The notes under the pieces are model-generated. The model made no database searches and had not been told where the DNA came from. It saw nothing but the letters and a program-made list of their open reading frames with translations. Below are positions 58,481 to 64,000 of a stretch of 64,000 bases of DNA, in pieces. The position numbers were made by a program, and so were the translations under genes. This DNA is from Zea mays (Eukaryota; Streptophyta; Magnoliopsida; Poales; Poaceae). The DNA lies in assembly GCF_902167145.1 (NCBI RefSeq), contig NC_050100.1, positions 144,546,439 through 144,610,438 on the forward strand, read 5' to 3'. How positions within the stretch are numbered: the stretch's first letter is position 1; every line of letters starts with the position of its first letter.

Positions 58481-59875
58481 GAGTTTCTATGCCATTATAT
58501 CATGACAATTCAAGATGGCACAAGAAATATGAGAACTTTCTCTAAAATTGTGCCATCTTGAATTGTCATGATATAATCGCATAGAAACTCTATCATATCT
58601 GCTTTTGTCACTAGCATATCCTTGGTGGAAAGACCTCTCATTAAAGAGTCATAGCCACAACCATCAAAAGAGGTTGGAGTAGGGGTGACATCATTCTCTT
58701 CTTTGGCACATATTTCTTCAAAATATAATAATATAGGATCATCTTCCGAGCTAATCTGAGGGCTTCGTTTCCTCTTGTTAGGATTTGGGGAGGGCTCTAA
58801 AACCTCAACATCACTGGAGTCAGCCTCATTGTCTTCTGTACTTTTATTTGTATTATTTTTATACAACAGACATCCCTATCTCTTGTTTAAATCTGAAGAC
58901 CTTAAATAGCGACCAATTTTGGCCTAAAATTTTTCATAACGACCTACAAAGTAAGAAAATATATGGTGTTATTTTTTATATCATTGTAGATATGTATATG
59001 ATAACTTTTCCTGATATACCTGTGTAAAATTATCTGATAGTTCGACTCCTGTCCAGTACTCCATATAGTTAAGTAGGAAAAAGTCCACACGAAGAACTAC
59101 ATTAAAAAATAAAATCAAATATGTTTCCAATTTAAATAAAACGGTTTTAGAAAGATCGAATATATACCTATCTGTCTGCTTGGCTTCTTTAAACTCTAAG
59201 TTTCCAAGGCCAAGAGGCAACTTGAAGGTCTAGCCAATTATGATACTTAAGTTTCATGTAATGCGACACACCATCTATTTGTTTTTGAAAACCTTTTAGC
59301 TACAAAGATATTATTATAATATATTAAAGAATATAATCGTAAATCACATCAACAAAATTACTTATAACCACAAACAAAATTAGTAACAAGTTTTATTTAC
59401 TCACAACACAATCGAGGTCTTTATGACCCAATGAAGAATCTAGTGAATCAAGTATCTATATCTCTCGCCTTTTGGCGTTAAACACAACAAGATACTAGTG
59501 AAGTTCACAAATGTTTATAGATATGAACACCTACTATATATATAATATGTTTTATAAGAATCATACAATGACTTTATAACTAGACTCATATATAGTAAAA
59601 TATTTTTTTACCATGTCATGTTGAAGATATAATAACACCTTTCGCTCAACTTGAGATCTTTCGCTAGTTTTACAGTATATATCATTAAATTCTTGATCAT
59701 CACCAGCATCTCATTTTAAAAATTCACAGACAAATATAATCTCCATGTGGACATTACTACCAGGACGCTGCTTCATATGTTTTTGTTCTATCAATAAGTA
59801 AATGTAAGAATTTATGACCTCAAATACATGTACAAAAACTATTTAATTAAAATACCTAAATTCGAGTGTACATGC
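57191..59875. repeat. Large palindrome: inverted duplication with 24-bp loop
   Basis: Left arm 57191-58523, loop 58524-58547, right arm 58548-59875, about 1.33 kb each. The arms match along their whole length with scattered changes and small indels; the innermost 13 bases (CAAGATGGCACAA) match perfectly. The left arm is the 3' two thirds of the Ulp1-like gene. The outer end of the right arm coincides with the start of LTR H at 59876. Confidence 0.93.
58548..59875 (-). pseudogene. Inverted copy of the Ulp1-like gene (3' part)
   Basis: Reads on the minus strand from 59875. It repeats the exons of the left arm with different lesions. Its Cys exon keeps SCGLF and, after a one-base insertion, LLNYMEYWTGVELSDNFTQ, where the left arm has two stops. 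So the two arms decayed separately after duplication. It also keeps the acidic segment AEDNEADSSDVEVLEPSPN-like at 58866-58780. The first exon (as at 56818) is not included. Confidence 0.8.
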
Positions 59876-62800
59876 TGTCACATCCGGATTCTAGGGGTCC
59901 AAAACCCGGGCGCGAAATAATCACCAAGTGTGCTGGGACCAAGTCTCACACATATGATGACTCATGGTACATTAACGAATGTCACATCTTTACTATATAA
60001 TAGGAGTTCTGTACAAAATAGTTAAATAATTACAACATATGAAGACAACGATCTAGCAACCAAAGTTGACTGGGAGACAACGGCATAGACCTCTCATGAT
60101 CTCATCGCAGCATCCTCCATGCGCCTCATCCTGTGGTACCTATTCTTGACCTGGGGAATGTGAATACAACAAGGGTGAGCCCACATACGTTGGTGGGAGT
60201 TCATGTGAAGTGTAAGGCTTACCAAAGAGGATGGTTAAAGCTGAGCATAGCTTTTAAAGTTGTTCAAAATTTTATTAGCAGTTACTAGGTATTAGTAGAT
60301 ACCAACCCAATTAAATAAGAGATCAAGGTTAATAAGAACACCCACAATGCAATGCAAATGACAAATTGAGTTTAATTTCATAAGTTAATCATGTGAGTGT
60401 CCGAGCTGCTCAAGACCATGAGCACGCCTTATATACTAGTTTTACACTCTACAGCGGTTGCGCATCTTTACCCACAAGTCATGTTACCCATTTGCCACGG
60501 GGTTGATCAGACCCCACACACCTCTACCAAGGAAGCGAGGCATGGTACCACTACGAGGCCTTTACAAAGTTCCACTAGCTTCAGAAAACCCGCTACAGTT
60601 CTAGGGAGCGCAGCCTAGGAATCCCCCATCTGAAAAGCCATCGCAGCAAAATCAACCCGGGAACCTCCCTATACCCACCACTCCCCTACTGCCCTTGCCC
60701 CTTTCGGGTAAGGTAGTCCTCCACTAGGTTTTTTAATTAGTCAGCCAAGGGCGTCCCATACCACCCTTGTGGTAGCACTGTTTTCCCGGGTGGTTCTCCA
60801 TGTTCCAATTAACAATATTATCTTATCATGAACAATAATTAAACAACAACATAATTGGAACATGATTATAATGAAACATTAGTTTCCCAAAACCAGGTAG
60901 AGCAATAGCAAATCTACCCAATAATTCATCTGTTTGCAACGTGGGGGATAAACAATGCTAGGGAAACCTATTAGGTCCCATCAAATTAACCTCAGCATGT
61001 CACAGTGATTAACAGGAACATTATTAGGTAAAAAGGAGTGATCAAGGGCACAACTTGCATGAGACTCAAGATTCCCAGGTACCAACTTGGTCTTCAAGAT
61101 TCTCGTGACCTTGCTGCTATTTGAAGCAATACAAACAAACATGGTATAGGCAAAATTAACATCACACCAAACATAAGCACAAACTGCATAATAATTTTCT
61201 ACGCGTCGTATCGAGATCGTAGGTTCAAGAGTCACTAAATTCAGAGTTACGATTAACAAGTTATGATTTTCTGGTGATTTTAAGTGTTGGATACAAAAGA
61301 AATTAAACGAATAATTTTAAACTAGGTTTCATAACAAACTAAGGTTACCATATGATAAATAATATATGAATTTAATGTAACTGGAATGGATAAATATGGA
61401 GTTAAAATTAATTACTTATGAATTAATCAGGATTCTAGATTTATTTGTACCCTAAAAATCATTTCTCATAATTATTTTACTTAATTCAAGCACTAGGACT
61501 GGGGACACTATTTCAGAAGAGTTTAGGCGATTCTGCATAAATTCCAGGACCTTATTGTAAGGTTATTAAACATGTAATAGACGGTGGGTTCATTCAACAA
61601 AAATTGGGGGTTTCTTTAGCAAAAGTTTAAGGCGGCTTTACCAGGGCTCGATCTGAGCCATCCGATCTCGATCGTAAGGCCCAGATTAGATCGGGCCGAT
61701 TCTAAAACGGTGCGCACAACGGACCGTTGGATCCCAGATCCTCGGTCCAGATTCAATTAGGTCGGATTCATAACCCCATCCACAGATTCGTGCATCAACG
61801 GTGGAGGATCCACGGACTGAACAGGTATCCCTGTGTTTAATCCGTCCCAATCATCAATCGATCAACGACGAGGAAGCCCCGAGCTAAACACTTACACTAG
61901 GTTCGATCTTCGCCGTTCATCACAAATCCAACGATAGTCACCCTTTTGTCCACCCCTAGCAGCACGACACGGAGAGATAACCAGGGCACCGCCCCGAGCT
62001 TGCCGACGCGATGAGCCTAGGCACCAGTGGTGCACTAGATCACAGACGGATAGGTGCAAATCACAATTTGAAGTAGGGCGAATTGATAGAGGTCGCAATT
62101 ACTGGTAAATCCCCAACGTCGAACCCTCGCCACGACAATAGGCAGGACCACGCCGGAGGAGGGAGTGCGGCAAGAAATTGCCACCAAATCTCGGCCACCA
62201 GAGCCCAACAATACTCGTAGGCACGTTCCTCAAGAGAATGCGAAGCTCTCTGAGTCCAAGTTCCAACCCAAACGACGACGCTCCACAACTTCACCCGTGG
62301 CGACGCTTTTTCTTGATTTCCTGCGTGCTTGGTGGCTCTCACTGCGTGGCTCACGAAATTAGATGAGCAGGAGGGCGATGGGCTCGGTCCTTTATATACC
62401 CAGCGTTGGTGGTCGGCGAACGATCCCTGATTTCTCGGTGAAGTCGGCGTAGATCATTGGGCAACGGTGGTGTCTGCGCAGAGCAAGGGGGTAGTGCTCC
62501 GACACCCCGGGCCCACAGTCAGCGAGGCACGTACGTAGCAGGGCCACTGGCTGAGTCACTGACCAGGCGGACCCACTTGTCAGCGCAAAGTATCACACCA
62601 CACGGGAGGGGTCTAGGTTGAGCGAGCGGATGAGGGTTAGTGGGCCGGGGAAGGGAAAATCGGCCCACGTGCGCTTGTATCTTTATCTTTTTATTTTTAT
62701 TTTCTTTTTGAATTTGAGATTTGAATTTGATTGCAAATTTTGTTTGTGAGCTCCTTTCACAAATTGAGTGCACAATTAAAAGTACCATCATGAGAAATTA

Positions 62801-62890
62801 TATTTACCTATTTATATTTTTAATTACAATATATATTCTTCCCCATTCTGTTTTAAACTTCGGATTTCCAATCTCAACATAATCCTAATG
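59876..62890 (-). repeat. LTR H: large gypsy LTR interrupted by element G
   Basis: The left edge TGTCACATCCGG is of the same type as that of the LTR of C. No primer site lies beside it, so it is the outer edge of a minus-strand 3' LTR or a solo LTR. A minus-strand TATA box (GGTATATAAA, 62391-62400) agrees. It runs at least 3.0 kb to AATCCTAATG at 62890, where G is inserted, just before an expected TGTGACA end. Open frames inside (for example 62061-62354) are not supported as genes. Confidence 0.7.
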
Positions 62891-64000
62891 TGATAGGAAC
62901 GGGGGTGCCCGATCTTCCGTCAGGTGAAGTTAACTATCGATTTGGTGGAGATGTCACACAGACGATCCGGCTTTCAATCAACACGACTAGAACCCCGCAA
63001 TCGCAGCACCACTTCTCCTCTGGTTATCAACCGTGCACTGCGCGATTGACCTCGCCACAAGGGCTAATTCCTGCCTGAGAATCAAAGAAACAAGCAAGAA
63101 CAAGAAAGAACACAATCTAGAATATTGTGGATGAATGATTAAGCTCACAAGTTAGGGTCTCATAAACCAATCTATGACGACTGTTCTTAACAGATCTAAC
63201 TTAAGAAAAACCCGAGCCCTAATGTGGTGGCGGCTATTGATTATATAAGGGTTAGGAGCGTGACTCCCTCCCTGGACACGCACTAATGGGCTCAACAAAG
63301 ATACACGGCCCAAAGGCCAAATTACGGTGTCGCAGCACCGAGACAGATTATGGGCCTCCACCTTGATCCGAACATCCTTGTTGGCCTTCCACGCCTCCAA
63401 GTCCTTCACCATGTCCTTGCTGGTCCTTTCCTTCATTCCTAAGTACAATTAATTCATTAGGTAGCACACTATTCTCAAATGGACAAGAATAAGTACATAG
63501 GAACGAGCTCACCTACGAATTCAATTGTCTTGCGCGTGAGCGAGTAATCAGAACTTGAACATCAACTAGGGGAGTGTTGTTTGAATCCATGGGAGTGATG
63601 TCCTCATCATCCTCCCCCTCTTGAAGTAGAGTCGTCCTCGACTCAAGCTCATCCTCTTCCCCCAAATACAGTTTCAAATCTGCAATGTTAAATGTAGGAC
63701 TAACCCGGAACTCGGGAGGCAACTCAAGTTTATATGCATTATCATTTATTTTCTCCAAAATCTTATATGGACCAACAGCACGTGGCATCAATTTAGACTT
63801 TCTTAACTCTGGAAATCTATATTTTCTCAAGTGCAACCATACTAAATCACCCACTTCAAGCTTAACTGGTTTCTACGTTAACTACCAGCAATTCTATATT
63901 TTCAATCATCTTTTCAATGTTGGCTTTAGTTGAAGCATGAATTTTCAAAATAAAGTCAGCACGCTCCTTAGCATCACTATGTACTTGCTCGGTAGTAGGT
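62891..64000 (-). mobile_element. Element G: 3' end of a Ty3/gypsy element
   Basis: The plus-strand left edge TGATAGGAAC gives a minus-strand LTR end CCCGTTCCTATCA. A TATA box on the minus strand lies at 63241-63248 (TTATATAA). The start of this 3' LTR is somewhere near 63450 and not resolved. Upstream on the minus strand is the end of integrase (63513-63854). The rest is beyond the window. Confidence 0.75.
63513..63854 (-). CDS. Element G integrase C-terminal part
   Basis: 113 codons open to TAG at 63513, partial at the upstream side. GDLVWLHLRKYRFPELRKSK then GPYKILEKINDNAYKLELPP and SPTFNIADLKLYLGEEDE are the GPF/Y-type integrase C-terminal module of plant Ty3/gypsy elements, which helps bind DNA. 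No chromodomain follows; the acidic ESRTTLLQEGEDDEDI tail resembles some CRM-like elements, an uncertain recollection. Upstream sequence from 63855 is in other frames (a stop at about 63872), so a break lies there. Confidence 0.8.
   Translation of the reverse strand: MGDLVWLHLRKYRFPELRKSKLMPRAVGPYKILEKINDNAYKLELPPEFRVSPTFNIADLKLYLGEEDELESRTTLLQEGEDDEDITPMDSNNTPLVDVQVLITRSRARQLNS

Noticed and set aside
57191..59875. Palindrome as terminal repeats of a DNA transposon
   Set aside because: The arms contain exons, meet at a 24-bp loop and leave no room for a transposon body. It is an inverted duplication rather than terminal repeats.

Overview
The window is repeat-dominated plant nuclear DNA from a panicoid grass, most likely maize or a close relative. 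The evidence is a deep stack of nested LTR retrotransposons (Tat/Grande-like, Tekay-like and Reina-like Ty3/gypsy types), LTRs rich in the GGACGGTCCG-type palindrome that I associate with maize and its relatives, and short GT-AG introns. I found no intact host gene. The only host-derived pieces are gene fragments. The species call is inference.

Layout, left to right. 1-1539 is the end of an LTR (element Z) that lies inside Grande-like element A. A runs on the minus strand from 1540 to 19431 and also carries a complete Tekay-like chromovirus, element 1 (1749-12899, TSD GAAGG). A itself sits in a second Grande-like element, B (plus strand, 19432-35542). The antisense gene of B is split by a third Tat-lineage element, D (21321-32712, TSD GTTCA). 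B is inserted in the reverse transcriptase of chromovirus C (minus, from 35543). The 5' LTR of C (from 39393) holds a small defective LTR element F (39646-43535, TSD GTACT). From about 44130 to 53034 there is lower-copy DNA with a ubiquitin-associated (UBA) last exon, a MITE-like repeat, an arginine-methyltransferase-like fragment and a short Reina-like element E (46666-51666, TSD TGCAC). From 52450 to 59875 there is a decayed Ulp1-type SUMO-protease gene, split by gag-only element J (53035-56659, TSD CGTCT) and then duplicated as a palindrome of about 2.7 kb. An LTR (H, from 59876), broken by the 3' end of gypsy element G (from 62891), ends the window.

The most interesting signal is shared by the three Tat-lineage elements. 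A, B and D each carry, between pol and the 3' LTR, a tandem array with the same core motif, followed by a gene on the opposite strand to gag-pol. Those antisense genes are related to one another. They have short introns, including one phase-0 intron at the same place in all three. In D three introns, all phase 0, can be placed. The two Tekay-type elements (1 and C) share a different accessory gene, upstream of gag; in element 1 it is uninterrupted.

Nearly all retroelement coding regions are broken by stops and frameshifts. All boundaries and similarities here were read by eye; no alignment or database search was run.
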